This document shows positions 1-7,507 of a DNA stretch of 64,000 nucleotides, piece after piece. Source of the stretch: Deltaproteobacteria bacterium (GTDB taxonomy: Bacteria > Myxococcota_A > UBA9042 > DTJE01). The notes below the pieces were generated by a model. The model was not told where the DNA came from. It ran no database searches and saw only the letters and a program-made list of their open reading frames with translations. A program made the translations under genes and the position numbers. The stretch spans positions 186,001 through 250,000 of the forward strand of contig JAKPOP010000017.1 of the NCBI GenBank assembly GCA_029547805.1, read 5' to 3'. Every line of letters begins with the position of its first letter. The first letter of the stretch is position 1.

Positions 1-232
1 GGATGGCCGAGGCCCTCCGGGCGGCCCATCGCGCCGCCAGACGCCGGGGCTCCGTCACGAGGACCTGCCTTCCGGGGCAGAGGCCCAGCAACGACGCGGG
101 GACCAGGGTGGTCTTGCCAGACCCGGGCGGGGCCGTGAGCAGGCAACGAGGATGGTCCCGGAGGTGGCCCTGGAGGTCCCCCAGGACCTCCGCCACCGGG
201 AGGCGATCGGCGAACCCGGGTTCGTTCCCCAC
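1..232 (-). CDS. hrpB: HrpB-like ATP-dependent helicase, N-terminal part (cut by window edge)
   Basis: The first 77 residues of a DEAH-box helicase are visible on the minus strand. The Walker A motif APPGSGKTTLVPASLL comes at about residues 35-50, and the motif Ia pattern EPRRLAARWAA follows it. This spacing and the wording of both motifs are typical of the HrpB family, a DEAH/RHA-type RNA helicase of unclear cellular role. The start is a GTG at 232, preceded on the minus strand by AGGAGG, seven bases upstream. The rest of the gene lies before the window. It is transcribed away from tolC, with an intergenic region of about 250 bases between them. Confidence 0.8.
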   Translation of the reverse strand, partial: MGNEPGFADRLPVAEVLGDLQGHLRDHPRCLLTAPPGSGKTTLVPASLLGLCPGRQVLVTEPRRLAARWAARRASAI

Positions 233-274
233 CCCTGGCCTCCTGGCCGCTGGAGGATCCCCGCTGCCGAGGCT

Positions 275-283
275 ATGCTAGCA
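275..283 (-). promoter_or_regulatory. Extended -10 element for the HrpB-like gene
   Basis: On the minus strand the sequence reads TGCTAGCAT, an extended -10 (TGn plus TAGCAT). It lies about 43 bases upstream of the GTG start, and no good -35 box is visible. The same TGCTANNNT wording recurs at five other promoters in the window. Confidence 0.45.
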
Positions 284-387
284 GAAGCCCGCCGGCGGGC
301 CCCGAGGACCGCCATGGCACGGGATCCCCTCCCTCCGTCCGGGACCGGCGATCCCGCCATGGTGACACCGCCGTCGTCGCCCTGGAC

Positions 388-415
388 TTGACAAGGAACC
401 CCGTGGTCATAAAAT
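388..415 (+). promoter_or_regulatory. Sigma-70-type promoter of tolC
   Basis: TTGACA at 388-393 and TAAAAT at 410-415 are separated by 16 bases. This is a near-consensus housekeeping promoter in a very GC-rich background. The leader to the tolC start is about 60 bases and ends in a clear GAGGAGGAA ribosome binding site. Confidence 0.75.
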
Positions 416-481
416 GAACGCGGTTCGTTTTTTTGAGACTCCCCGGGCACCGGCGGGGCATCGAGACATCGAGGAGGAACC

Positions 482-1873
482 ATGAGGCGCTACGTGGGGT
501 CGCTGGTCATCGGGGCGATCTGTCTGCTGCCGGGGATCGGGCGGGGCCAGGTCCGGGAGGTCACGCTGGAGGAGGCGGTCCGGAGGGGCCTGGAGCACAG
601 CCCCGAACTCCGCATGGGACGCCAGGACATCCTGAAGGCCGGCGATGACCGCCTGTCGGCGGGGTTGGCCATCGGCCCTCGCCTCTCCCTGGACGCCGGC
701 ATCCAGTGGTGGGACCAGGCCACCCGGGTGCAGTTCATCGACGCGGGGCAGGTGCAGTTGACCCCCGAGCAGATCGAGACCCTCCGGACCTTCCTCGGAG
801 ACGGCTTCGTGGGCATGCTGGCGAGCCTCAACGAACCGATGGAGATCCAGAAGCGGGTGACGGGCACCGTGACCCTCCAGGCGGTCCAGCCCATCACGCC
901 CCTGTGGTCCCTGGCGGAGATCTACCGACTCCAGGGGGCCAACGCGGAGGCGGCGGAACTGGAGCAGCAGGCCCGCAGGCTCCAGGTGACCTACCGGGTC
1001 ACCGAGACGTTCTTCCGGCTGCGTCAGGCCCTCCGGATGGTGGAGGTGACCGACAAGGCGGTGGAGCAGGTCGAGGCGCACCTGAAGACCGCCCGGGCCT
1101 TCCAGGAGGCGGGACTGGTGGGCCGGGACGACGTGCTCCGGGCCGAGACGATGCTGTTCCAGGTCCAGGACAAGCGCAGCCAGGCCCTGGCGGGAGTGGC
1201 GCTGGCCCGGACGGCCCTGGCGATCCAGATGGGCCTGCCCCCGACCGAGATGCTGGTCCCGGTGGGCGATTTCCCGGAGTTGCCAACGGATTCCATCGTC
1301 GAGGACCAGGAGGCCATCGACCAGGCCCTCTCCCATCGCCCGGAGGTCGGTTCCGTGGAGGCCCGCAACCGCATGGCCAGGGCCGGGTGGAACGCCTCCG
1401 TGGGCGCCCTGATCCCCACCATCGCCGGCGTGTTCCGCTACCAGCACTTCGAGGGAAGCAAGTTCCAGCGCGCCGACTCCTGGTTCGTCGGGGCCCAGTT
1501 GACCTGGAACTTCTGGAACCTCGGCCAGGACTTCCTGCGGATGAAGGCTGCGGGCCGGGATGTCGAGAAGGCCCGGGAGGGGCTCCAGGGAATCCGGGAC
1601 CAGGTGGTGCTGGACGTCCGGAAGGCCCTGCTGGACCTCCGGACCGCCCGGTCCTCCGTCGAGGCGAATCGAAAGGCCATCGAGTCCGCGGAGGAGAATC
1701 TCCGGGTCGTGACGAAGAAGTACGAGGTCTCCACCGCCACCTCGGTGGAGGTCCTCGACGCCCAGAGCGCCCTGACCCAGGCCCGGGCGAACCTCGAGGT
1801 GGCCCTGGGGAACTGCTTCATCGCCTACGCGAATCTCCAGCGGGCCCTGGGCGGGCAGGTGGCGGCCTTCTGA
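482..1873 (+). CDS. tolC: TolC-family outer-membrane efflux protein
   Basis: This 463-residue protein has an N-terminal signal peptide ending near GRGQ. The body is the two-fold repeated outer efflux protein (OEP) layout: long Ala/Gln/Glu-rich helices with the family phrase LEEAVRRGLEHSPELRMGRQ near the N-terminus and a second copy with RANLEVALGNCFIAYANLQRALGG at the end. Such trimeric proteins form the outer-membrane and periplasmic channel of tripartite exporters or type I secretion. It stands alone here, with its own promoter and no adjacent pump. The YbhGFSR-like exporter at 51698-56874 has no outer-membrane partner of its own, so the two might work together; that is inference only. Confidence 0.92.
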   Translation: MRRYVGSLVIGAICLLPGIGRGQVREVTLEEAVRRGLEHSPELRMGRQDILKAGDDRLSAGLAIGPRLSLDAGIQWWDQATRVQFIDAGQVQLTPEQIETLRTFLGDGFVGMLASLNEPMEIQKRVTGTVTLQAVQPITPLWSLAEIYRLQGANAEAAELEQQARRLQVTYRVTETFFRLRQALRMVEVTDKAVEQVEAHLKTARAFQEAGLVGRDDVLRAETMLFQVQDKRSQALAGVALARTALAIQMGLPPTEMLVPVGDFPELPTDSIVEDQEAIDQALSHRPEVGSVEARNRMARAGWNASVGALIPTIAGVFRYQHFEGSKFQRADSWFVGAQLTWNFWNLGQDFLRMKAAGRDVEKAREGLQGIRDQVVLDVRKALLDLRTARSSVEANRKAIESAEENLRVVTKKYEVSTATSVEVLDAQSALTQARANLEVALGNCFIAYANLQRALGGQVAAF

Positions 1874-1911
1874 CCCGAACCGGCCGACGACGATTCCGCT
1901 GGCGTGGAGGG

Positions 1912-1929
1912 TCCCGGGGAACCCCGGGA
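1912..1929. terminator. GC-rich inverted repeat between convergent tolC and hsp20
   Basis: A perfect inverted repeat (TCCCGG, loop GGAACC, CCGGGA) lies between the stop codons of tolC and hsp20. There is no T-tract, so it is a weak candidate for a bidirectional terminator. Confidence 0.35.
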
Positions 1930-1985
1930 GGCCGCCACCCCGGTCCCGGAATGGCGACCTTCCCGGGCCCCCAGAGCGTGCCGGA

Positions 1986-2420
1986 TCAGCCGGCCTTCAC
2001 CGGGATCTGGCGGGGCTTGGTCTCGGCCTTCTTGGGCAGGTGGAGGGTCAGCACGCCGTCCTTGTATTCCGCGACCACCTTCCCGGCGTCCACGTAGTGG
2101 GGCAGCGTGAAGGCCCGGGAGAACTTGCCGTAGAAGCGCTCGACCCGCAGGTACTGGTCCTTCTTCTCCTCGTTCTCCAGTTTCTTCTCGCCGCTCAGGG
2201 TCAGGACGTTGTCCTCGATGCGCACGTCCACCTGGTCCGGCTTCACGCCGGGCAGTTCCGCCCGGAGCACGACCTCCTCGGCATTCTCCAGGACGTCCAC
2301 CGGGACCCAGCACTGCGACCCGGCGACGGCCCCCGAGGGCGTCACGTTGCGGAACAGCCGATCGACCTCCTCGTGCAGCCTCTCGAACTCCCGGAACGGA
2401 TCCCAACGCTGAATCGACAT
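1986..2420 (-). CDS. Small heat shock protein (Hsp20/IbpA family)
   Basis: This 144-residue protein is an alpha-crystallin-domain chaperone that holds unfolding proteins in the cytoplasm until DnaK/DnaJ can refold them. The N-terminus MSIQRWDPFREFERLHEEV is the usual short arm. The alpha-crystallin domain follows, with RAELPGVKPDQVDVRIEDNVLTLSGEK and the GVLTLHLPK strand ahead of a short C-terminal extension containing RQIPV, the I-x-V oligomerisation motif. The ATG at 2420 is chosen because GAGGAGGTG precedes it. A 10-bp perfect hairpin lies in the upstream region. It is convergent with tolC and divergent from lolA. Confidence 0.95.
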   Translation of the reverse strand: MSIQRWDPFREFERLHEEVDRLFRNVTPSGAVAGSQCWVPVDVLENAEEVVLRAELPGVKPDQVDVRIEDNVLTLSGEKKLENEEKKDQYLRVERFYGKFSRAFTLPHYVDAGKVVAEYKDGVLTLHLPKKAETKPRQIPVKAG

Positions 2421-2460
2421 GGCACACCTCCTCTGGTCCTGAATAACCGATTTCTCTTCT

Positions 2461-2484
2461 GGATTCGGGATGTTTCCCGAATCC
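2461..2484. repeat. Perfect 10-bp inverted repeat upstream of hsp20
   Basis: GGATTCGGGA, a TGTT loop, then TCCCGAATCC form a perfect 10-bp stem with a 4-base loop, 41 bases upstream of the hsp20 start. On the hsp20 strand it would fall in the mRNA leader or the promoter. It does not match CIRCE (TTAGCACTC-N9-GAGTGCTAA). It could be a heat-shock operator or a temperature-sensitive RNA hairpin. Confidence 0.6.
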
Positions 2485-2498
2485 CTCCGGCGTCCAAA

Positions 2499-2527
2499 TG
2501 GATGCGATCGCCGCCCCGATTCGTCAA
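2499..2527 (-). promoter_or_regulatory. Possible hsp20 promoter
   Basis: On the minus strand TTGACG at 2527-2522 is followed after 17 bases by CATCCA at 2504-2499. The -35 is good but the -10 is poor. The wording CTTGAC and ATCCATTT also recalls heat-shock sigma-32 sites, though the spacing is somewhat long. The 2461-2484 hairpin would lie just downstream. Confidence 0.3.
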
Positions 2528-2569
2528 GGGGAGGGGGCAGGGAGAGACCCGACCACCCGGGTCTGATCC

Positions 2570-2598
2570 TTGCGACGCCCGGGCAAAGCCCGTAGACT
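2570..2598 (+). promoter_or_regulatory. Promoter of the lolA-rimO-gph operon, predicted leaderless
   Basis: TTGCGA at 2570-2575 and TAGACT at 2593-2598 are 17 bases apart. Only six bases separate the -10 box from the ATG of lolA, so transcription should start at or next to the start codon. No Shine-Dalgarno sequence precedes the ATG. Confidence 0.55.
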
Positions 2599-2604
2599 CG
2601 CCCC

Positions 2605-3279
2605 ATGAAGTGGGCCTTCCGGTGCTGGTTCGCGCTGTGGATGATGCCGGGATGGGCCCTCGCCCAGGGAGGGCCCCCCGCGAATCCCGACGCTCCTCCC
2701 GACGCGGCGACGCTGATGAGTCGGGTCCAGGCACGCTACGAGCAGGTGACCGACTATCAGGCCTCCTTCCGGCAGGTGGTGACGAGCCGATCGCCCCGAC
2801 GCACCTTCACCCGGAGCGGCACGGTCTGGTTCAAGCGTCCCGGAAGGATGCGGTGGGACTACCAGGTGCCCGACCGGGTCCACTACGTCAGCGACGGCGA
2901 GGTCCTCTGGTCCTACGACGTGGCCGAGGGCACGGCCTGGCGCCTGCCGGTCCGGAACTCGGACCTCTACCACGCCCTGGGCTTCCTGACGGGGACCGCA
3001 CGCCTCTCCGAGGTCTTCGACGCCACCGTCGGCCCCGCCCGCCCCGATGGACTGGTGCCCCTGCGACTGGTGCCTCGGCAAGCCACCGACGCCTATCGGG
3101 CGGTGACCCTGTTCGTGGACCCCCGGACCGGCGACGCCCAGGAGACCGAGGTGGAGGACCCCATCGGCAATCGGAGCCGCATCCGCTTCGAGAATCCCTC
3201 CTTTGCCCCCCTGCCGGACTCGGGCTTCGTGTTCCGACCCCCGAAGGGAGTCACCGTGAAGGACCTGGACACCCGATGA
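2605..3279 (+). CDS. lolA: Outer-membrane lipoprotein carrier protein LolA
   Basis: This 224-residue periplasmic protein takes outer-membrane lipoproteins from LolCDE and passes them across the periplasm. The N-terminus (MKWAFRCWFALWMMPGWALAQ) is a Sec signal peptide cleaved after ALA. The mature part carries LolA wording: YQASFRQVV, SGTVWFKRPGRMRWDY, VSDGEVLWSYD, then SEVFDATV and the late strands RIRFENPSFAPLPDSGFVFRPPKGV. Given the many lipoproteins in this window, a Lol pathway is expected. Its stop overlaps the rimO start (ATGA). No ribosome binding site is seen; see the promoter entry for the leaderless prediction. Confidence 0.92.
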   Translation: MKWAFRCWFALWMMPGWALAQGGPPANPDAPPDAATLMSRVQARYEQVTDYQASFRQVVTSRSPRRTFTRSGTVWFKRPGRMRWDYQVPDRVHYVSDGEVLWSYDVAEGTAWRLPVRNSDLYHALGFLTGTARLSEVFDATVGPARPDGLVPLRLVPRQATDAYRAVTLFVDPRTGDAQETEVEDPIGNRSRIRFENPSFAPLPDSGFVFRPPKGVTVKDLDTR

Positions 3280-4679
3280 AGGCCCGGACGGCAGGACTGG
3301 TCCACGCGGTGACGCTCGGTTGCCCCCGGAACCGGGTGGACACCGAGGTGATGCTCGGGGACCTGCTCTCCCACGGCTATGGGCTCACCACCTCGGTTCG
3401 ACAGGCGGACGTGGTGGTGGTGAATACCTGCGGATTCCTCCGGGAGGCCCGGCAGGAGTCCCTGGAGGTACTCCGGGAGATGGCCCGGCGGATGCGCCCG
3501 GGAGCGCGCCTGGTCGCGGCGGGCTGCATGGCCCAGACCTTCGCCGCCGAGATCCGGAACGCCGTGCCCGAAGTGGAACTGATCTCGGGAGTCCGGGAAC
3601 TGCTCCAACTCCGAGGACGTCTGGACGGGGTGGCGCCCCGGGGACCGGCACCCGTGCCCACCGCCCAGAATCCCCGGCTCGTGACCTCGTCGCCGGGCAG
3701 CGCCTACCTGAAGGTCAGTGAGGGGTGCAACCGGAGATGCTCCTTCTGCATCATCCCCCGGATCCGGGGCCGTCAGCGAAGCCGACCGCTGGAGGACCTG
3801 ACGGCCGAGACCCGGGCGCTGCTGGCGTCGGGAATCCGGGAGGTCGTGCTGGTGGCCGAGGACCTCTCGGCCTGGGGACGGGACCTTCCGGGACGCCCGG
3901 GGCTGGCGACCCTGGTCGAGGGGATTGCCCGGGAGATGCCCGGGGAGGCCTGGCTCCGGTTGATGTACGTCTATCCGTCGGGAATCGAGGATCGCCTGCT
4001 GGACCTGCTGGCGACCCACCCGGTGGTGTTGCCCTACCTGGACCTGCCGGTCCAGCATGGAGATGACGGCGTGCTCCGGGCGATGCGTCGTGGCACCCGG
4101 GCCCGGGACCTCCGACGACTGGTGGAGCGGATCCGGACACGGGTCCCCGGTGTCGTGATCCGAACCACCTTCCTGGTGGGTCATCCGGGAGAGGACGGCC
4201 CGGCCTTCGATCGGCTCCTGGACTTTGCCCGGGAGATGGCCTTCGAGATGGCCGGGGCCTTCGCGTGGTCCCCCGAGCCGGGAAGCCATGCGACCGGGCT
4301 CCCGGGGGCCGTGCCCCAGGCCGAGCGGATCCGCCGGAAGGAGGTCCTGGAGCAGGTGCTGGCCGAGGCGGCCGACCGGTCCCGAAGCCGATTCCTGGGC
4401 CAGGTCCACGAGGCCCTGGTGGAGGAGGCAGAGGACCGAGGGGCGCGAGGACGGGCCTGGTTCCAGGCGCCCGAGGTGGACGGCCGCCTGGTGATCCGGG
4501 GAAGTCGCCTGGCCGAGGGGCGCCTGGTTCCGGTCCGGGTCCGATCGATCGACGGAAACGACCTGACGGGCGAGGTGGTGCCGGGACATCCGAGGCCCGT
4601 TCCCGGGCCACCGGCCGACCCGGGTCCGGCACCCAGGATCGCCACCGACCGAACCCCGGACCGGAGGGGTCGCCGATGA
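3276..4679 (+). CDS. rimO: Ribosomal protein S12 methylthiotransferase RimO
   Basis: This 467-residue radical-SAM enzyme is predicted to add a methylthio group to an aspartate of ribosomal protein S12, using two [4Fe-4S] clusters. The N-terminal MTTase domain has its three cluster cysteines at C16 (LGCPRN), C52 (NTCGF) and C84 (AGCMAQ). The radical-SAM cluster is C151-x3-C155-x2-C158 (GCNRRCSFCIIPRIRG). A TRAM domain occupies the last 70 or so residues before a Pro-rich tail. GCNRRCSFCIIP, with Pro after Ile, fits RimO better than MiaB. It overlaps lolA at the start and gph at the end by four bases each, so the three genes are translationally coupled. Confidence 0.93.
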   Translation: MKARTAGLVHAVTLGCPRNRVDTEVMLGDLLSHGYGLTTSVRQADVVVVNTCGFLREARQESLEVLREMARRMRPGARLVAAGCMAQTFAAEIRNAVPEVELISGVRELLQLRGRLDGVAPRGPAPVPTAQNPRLVTSSPGSAYLKVSEGCNRRCSFCIIPRIRGRQRSRPLEDLTAETRALLASGIREVVLVAEDLSAWGRDLPGRPGLATLVEGIAREMPGEAWLRLMYVYPSGIEDRLLDLLATHPVVLPYLDLPVQHGDDGVLRAMRRGTRARDLRRLVERIRTRVPGVVIRTTFLVGHPGEDGPAFDRLLDFAREMAFEMAGAFAWSPEPGSHATGLPGAVPQAERIRRKEVLEQVLAEAADRSRSRFLGQVHEALVEEAEDRGARGRAWFQAPEVDGRLVIRGSRLAEGRLVPVRVRSIDGNDLTGEVVPGHPRPVPGPPADPGPAPRIATDRTPDRRGRR

Positions 4680-5389
4680 CTCCCGGGGCCACCGTCCAGG
4701 GCATCGTGCTGGACCTGGACGGGACCCTGGTGGACTCCTTCGAGGACCTCCGGGACGCCGTGAACCACGTCCGGGCCCTCCGGGGCATGCCCCCCCTGGA
4801 CCTGCCGGAGGTGATGGCCCACGTCGGCCGAGGCGCACGCCACCTGGTCCGGGAGACCACGGCCCCCGCCGACGGGGATCGACTGGACGAGCACCTCCGA
4901 CTCTTCCTGGACTACTACGAGGACCACCTGCTGGTACACACCCGGCCCTATCCGGGGGTTCCGGAGGCCCTGGACCGGTTCCAGGCCGCCGGCATCGGGC
5001 TGGCGGTCCTGACCAACAAGCCCCTGCGGTCCACCGCCAGGATCCTCCAGGGACTCGACCTGGCCCGCCGGTTCGAGGCGGTCCGGGGAGGCGACTCGGG
5101 ACCGGCCATGAAGCCGGACCCCGAGGCCCTCCGGGTCCTGCTGGCCGAGACGGGATGGAAGGCCTCCGAGGTTCTGCTGGTGGGCGATTCCGATGTCGAC
5201 CTGGAGACGGGATCCCGGGCGGGAGTCCCGGTGGTCCGGGTCCGGACGGGGCTCTGGAGGACCTCCCTGCGAAGGCCCGACCTGGAGGTCGCATCGCTCC
5301 AGGACCTGTCGGATCGGGTCGTTCCCCGGAGCCCGGGGGCCCCCTCCCGCGCCTTTCGGACGCCGGGTCCCCGCCTCGAGCGGGATTGA
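4676..5389 (+). CDS. gph: HAD-family phosphatase, probable phosphoglycolate phosphatase
   Basis: This 237-residue haloacid-dehalogenase-type hydrolase has motif I LDLDGTLVDS (nucleophile Asp near residue 14), motif II in LTNKP, the motif III lysine in the MKPDPEAL segment, and motif IV GDSDVDLETGSRAGV. The helical cap between motifs I and II and the LVDSFEDLRDAVN segment match Gph, which hydrolyses 2-phosphoglycolate arising from DNA 3'-end repair. Substrate cannot be fixed from sequence, and PpaX or a sugar phosphatase remain possible. ATG 4676 overlaps the rimO stop, and a GGAGGGG site lies just upstream. Confidence 0.85.
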   Translation: MTPGATVQGIVLDLDGTLVDSFEDLRDAVNHVRALRGMPPLDLPEVMAHVGRGARHLVRETTAPADGDRLDEHLRLFLDYYEDHLLVHTRPYPGVPEALDRFQAAGIGLAVLTNKPLRSTARILQGLDLARRFEAVRGGDSGPAMKPDPEALRVLLAETGWKASEVLLVGDSDVDLETGSRAGVPVVRVRTGLWRTSLRRPDLEVASLQDLSDRVVPRSPGAPSRAFRTPGPRLERD

Positions 5390-5414
5390 CAGTCCAGCCC
5401 CCCGGGGGTAGACA
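5386..5414 (+). promoter_or_regulatory. Promoter for the TerB-like gene
   Basis: TTGACA at 5386-5391 overlaps the gph stop codon. TAGACA lies at 5409-5414 after a 17-base spacer. The -35 is perfect and the -10 moderate. Confidence 0.5.
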
Positions 5415-5524
5415 AGATTATTCCCTGACTTGCCGGTCGGTTCGCCGCCTCGGTGATCACCAGGGAGGGGACCCCTCCGGAAACGGAGGACACGGAGCAG
5501 GCCCAGAAACACGAGGAGAGTCCG

Positions 5525-5935
5525 ATGGCCATCCACCGACCGAGCCCGATGCAGTTCACCCATTCCCTTGCCTACCTCTACCTGTTCCTGGCCCACCACG
5601 GCGATCGGGAGGGCCTCACCCGGCCCGAACTGGACACCCTGATCGCGAAGGTCCGGGAGTGGAACGACCAGTTCTCGCCGAACGCCCGGGCCTCCCTGGA
5701 GACGACCCTCGCGGAGGTCCAGCAGACGGTGGACTACTTCGTCGCCCTGACCCAGGAAGAGGAGATGTCGGAACTGGCGCTCCACACTGCGGCCCTGCAG
5801 AGTTTCCTGCCGGAGCAGCGGCACAAGATTGCGGTGATGAAGGACATGGTGGCCATCGCCGAGGCCGACGGGCGGGTCACCGACGCCGAGAAGTCCATCA
5901 TCGCCGCGGTGTACCAGGGGCTGGGTCTGTCCTGA
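5525..5935 (+). CDS. TerB-like tellurite-resistance-domain protein
   Basis: This 136-residue soluble protein has no signal peptide. The C-terminal half carries the TerB-type signature MKDMVAIAEADGRVTDAEKSI, where an acidic helix pair binds metal in characterised TerB relatives. The N-terminal half is helical and unassigned (AYLYLFLAHHGDREGLTRPEL). The function of stand-alone TerB domains is generally unknown; they are often linked to envelope stress, but nothing here shows that directly. ATG 5525 is preceded by AGGAGA, and a longer open frame upstream lacks such a site. It has its own promoter between gph and the rplY operon. Confidence 0.7.
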   Translation: MAIHRPSPMQFTHSLAYLYLFLAHHGDREGLTRPELDTLIAKVREWNDQFSPNARASLETTLAEVQQTVDYFVALTQEEEMSELALHTAALQSFLPEQRHKIAVMKDMVAIAEADGRVTDAEKSIIAAVYQGLGLS

Positions 5936-5996
5936 CCGGAACCCGAGGCCAATTCCCTCCCACCCACCCCGTCGGATCCACTCGCAGCGAAGGTCC

Positions 5997-6025
5997 TTGA
6001 CCTGGGGAATCGAAAAGGGTATAGA
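5997..6025 (+). promoter_or_regulatory. Promoter of the rplY-pth-rpsF-rpsR-rplI operon
   Basis: TTGACC at 5997-6002 and TATAGA at 6020-6025 are separated by 17 bases, one of the best -10 boxes in the window. Transcription would start near 6032, giving a leader of about 130 bases before rplY. That is long enough for a regulatory structure, but none is evident by eye. Confidence 0.75.
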
Positions 6026-6159
6026 AACGCGCCTTTCGAGGCCGGCCGAGCCGGACGGATGGACGAGTCCCCCGTCCCGTCGCCCAAGGGGGGCGATTCG
6101 GTCCGAGCCCGATCCCCGGAGTCCGGGGGTCGAAGGAAAGAGGCAACAGGAGGACCCAG

Positions 6160-6828
6160 ATGGAGTACCCCGTCATCACTGCAAGGCCCCGCACGGTCAT
6201 CGGAAAGGGCTACGCACGCAAGATCCGCTCCCTCGGCTACCTTCCCGCCGTGCTCTACGGAGGCGACCGGCCCAATCTCCCCCTGGTCGTGGACCCGAAG
6301 GTCGTCGGGAACGTCCTGCGGAGCCCGACGGGACGCAACACCCTGTGCAGACTGGTGATCCAGGGCGACCAGCCCGAGGAGACGATGGTCGTGGTCCGGG
6401 ACTACCTGGTCCACCCCGTCCGCCGGAACCTGATCCACTGCGACTTCCTCCGGGTCACCGAACAGACCGAACTGGAGGTCAAGGTCCCGATCCGAACCGT
6501 CGGGAAGTCCGTCGGCGAGCGCCTGGGGGCCAAGCTCTCGGTCACGATGCACCAGGTGACCATCCGCTGCCCCGTGGACCGGGTCCCCAGCGAGATCGTG
6601 GTGGACGTGTCGGACTTCGCCGTCGGGCACTCGGTGACGATCTCCCAGTTGCCGCTGCCCGAGGGGGCTCGGCCCGTGTTCATCAAGGACAACGCCGTGA
6701 TCACGGTCCGGGTCCCGAAGGCCGAGACCGAAGAGGGTGCCACCGAGGGCACGCCTGCCGCCGAGGGTGCCGCCACCCCGACCACGCCGGCCGCAGGCGA
6801 GGCGAAGGAGCCCGAGAAGAAGAAGTGA
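6160..6828 (+). CDS. rplY: 50S ribosomal protein L25 (Ctc form)
   Basis: This 222-residue protein is the long, two-domain Ctc version of L25, which binds 5S rRNA. Residues 1-95 are the L25 domain (ARPRTVIGKGYARKIRSLGYLPAVLYGG). Residues 96 to about 190 are the TL5-type beta domain (VKVPIRTVGKSVGERLGA). The last 30 residues are a low-complexity Ala/Thr/Glu/Lys tail. A strong AACAGGAGG site precedes the ATG. In many bacteria rplY is followed by pth, as here, and the pair opens the S6-S18-L9 ribosomal operon. Confidence 0.96.
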   Translation: MEYPVITARPRTVIGKGYARKIRSLGYLPAVLYGGDRPNLPLVVDPKVVGNVLRSPTGRNTLCRLVIQGDQPEETMVVVRDYLVHPVRRNLIHCDFLRVTEQTELEVKVPIRTVGKSVGERLGAKLSVTMHQVTIRCPVDRVPSEIVVDVSDFAVGHSVTISQLPLPEGARPVFIKDNAVITVRVPKAETEEGATEGTPAAEGAATPTTPAAGEAKEPEKKK

Positions 6829-6874
6829 TCGGTCCCGGAGCGGAGCCCGGAGCCCCGGTGGCCTGGGGGAGGAC

Positions 6875-7507
6875 GTGAAACTGGTCTGCGGACTGGGAAA
6901 TCCCGGCGAGCGATACGCCCGGACGCGGCACAACGTGGGGTTCCGGGCGGTGGAGGCCTTCGGGCAGCAGTGCTCCGCATCCTGGACCGAACGCTGGCAG
7001 GCCCGGAATGCCCGGGTGACCGTGGAGGGAGAGGACGTCCTGTTGCTGATGCCGATGACCTTCATGAACCTGTCGGGACATGCCGTGTCCCAGGCCGCAC
7101 GGTACTTCCGGATCCCGGTCACGGAGATGCTGGTGATCCATGACGACGCGGACCTGCCCCTGGGCCGGACCCAGTTCAAGGTGGGCGGCGGCGACAATGG
7201 CCACCGGGGAGTCCGGTCCGTGATGGAACAACTGGGAACCCGGGATGTTGCCCGCATCCGGATCGGCGTGGGCCGTCCGGGTCGGGCCGGGGAGGACATG
7301 GTGGACCACGTGCTGTCGCCGTTCTCCCAGCAGGAGGAGGAAGCCCTCGCCACGTCGCTGCAGGCGACTGTCGAGGGGATCCGAGACTGGGTGCTCGGGG
7401 GGGTCCCGAGGGCCCAGAACCGGATGAACCGGAGGGTTCGTCCGGACAGGCCTTCTTGCCCGGAGGGGATTTCCGACGGGCCGCAAGTCCAGAAGGAGGT
7501 GGAATGA
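6875..7507 (+). CDS. pth: Peptidyl-tRNA hydrolase
   Basis: This 210-residue enzyme frees tRNA from stalled peptidyl-tRNA. Visible family residues are GLGNPG (substrate Asn), RHNVGF (catalytic His) and HDDADLPLG (catalytic Asp). The usual GHNG loop reads GHRGVRS, so the Asn of that loop is replaced by Arg; whether this matters is unknown. The start is taken as GTG 6875 because the family begins right at this beta-strand (KLVCGLGNPG). GGGAGGA sits very close to it, so initiation may be weak or coupled. The C-terminus runs into the rpsF start with an ATGA overlap. Confidence 0.92.
   Translation: MKLVCGLGNPGERYARTRHNVGFRAVEAFGQQCSASWTERWQARNARVTVEGEDVLLLMPMTFMNLSGHAVSQAARYFRIPVTEMLVIHDDADLPLGRTQFKVGGGDNGHRGVRSVMEQLGTRDVARIRIGVGRPGRAGEDMVDHVLSPFSQQEEEALATSLQATVEGIRDWVLGGVPRAQNRMNRRVRPDRPSCPEGISDGPQVQKEVE

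Noticed and set aside
407-1447. Long open frames antisense to tolC, rimO, the YfhO-like gene and other genes
   Set aside because: Very high GC content removes stop codons, so antisense frames are long by chance. None has a ribosome binding site, family motif or sensible codon use.
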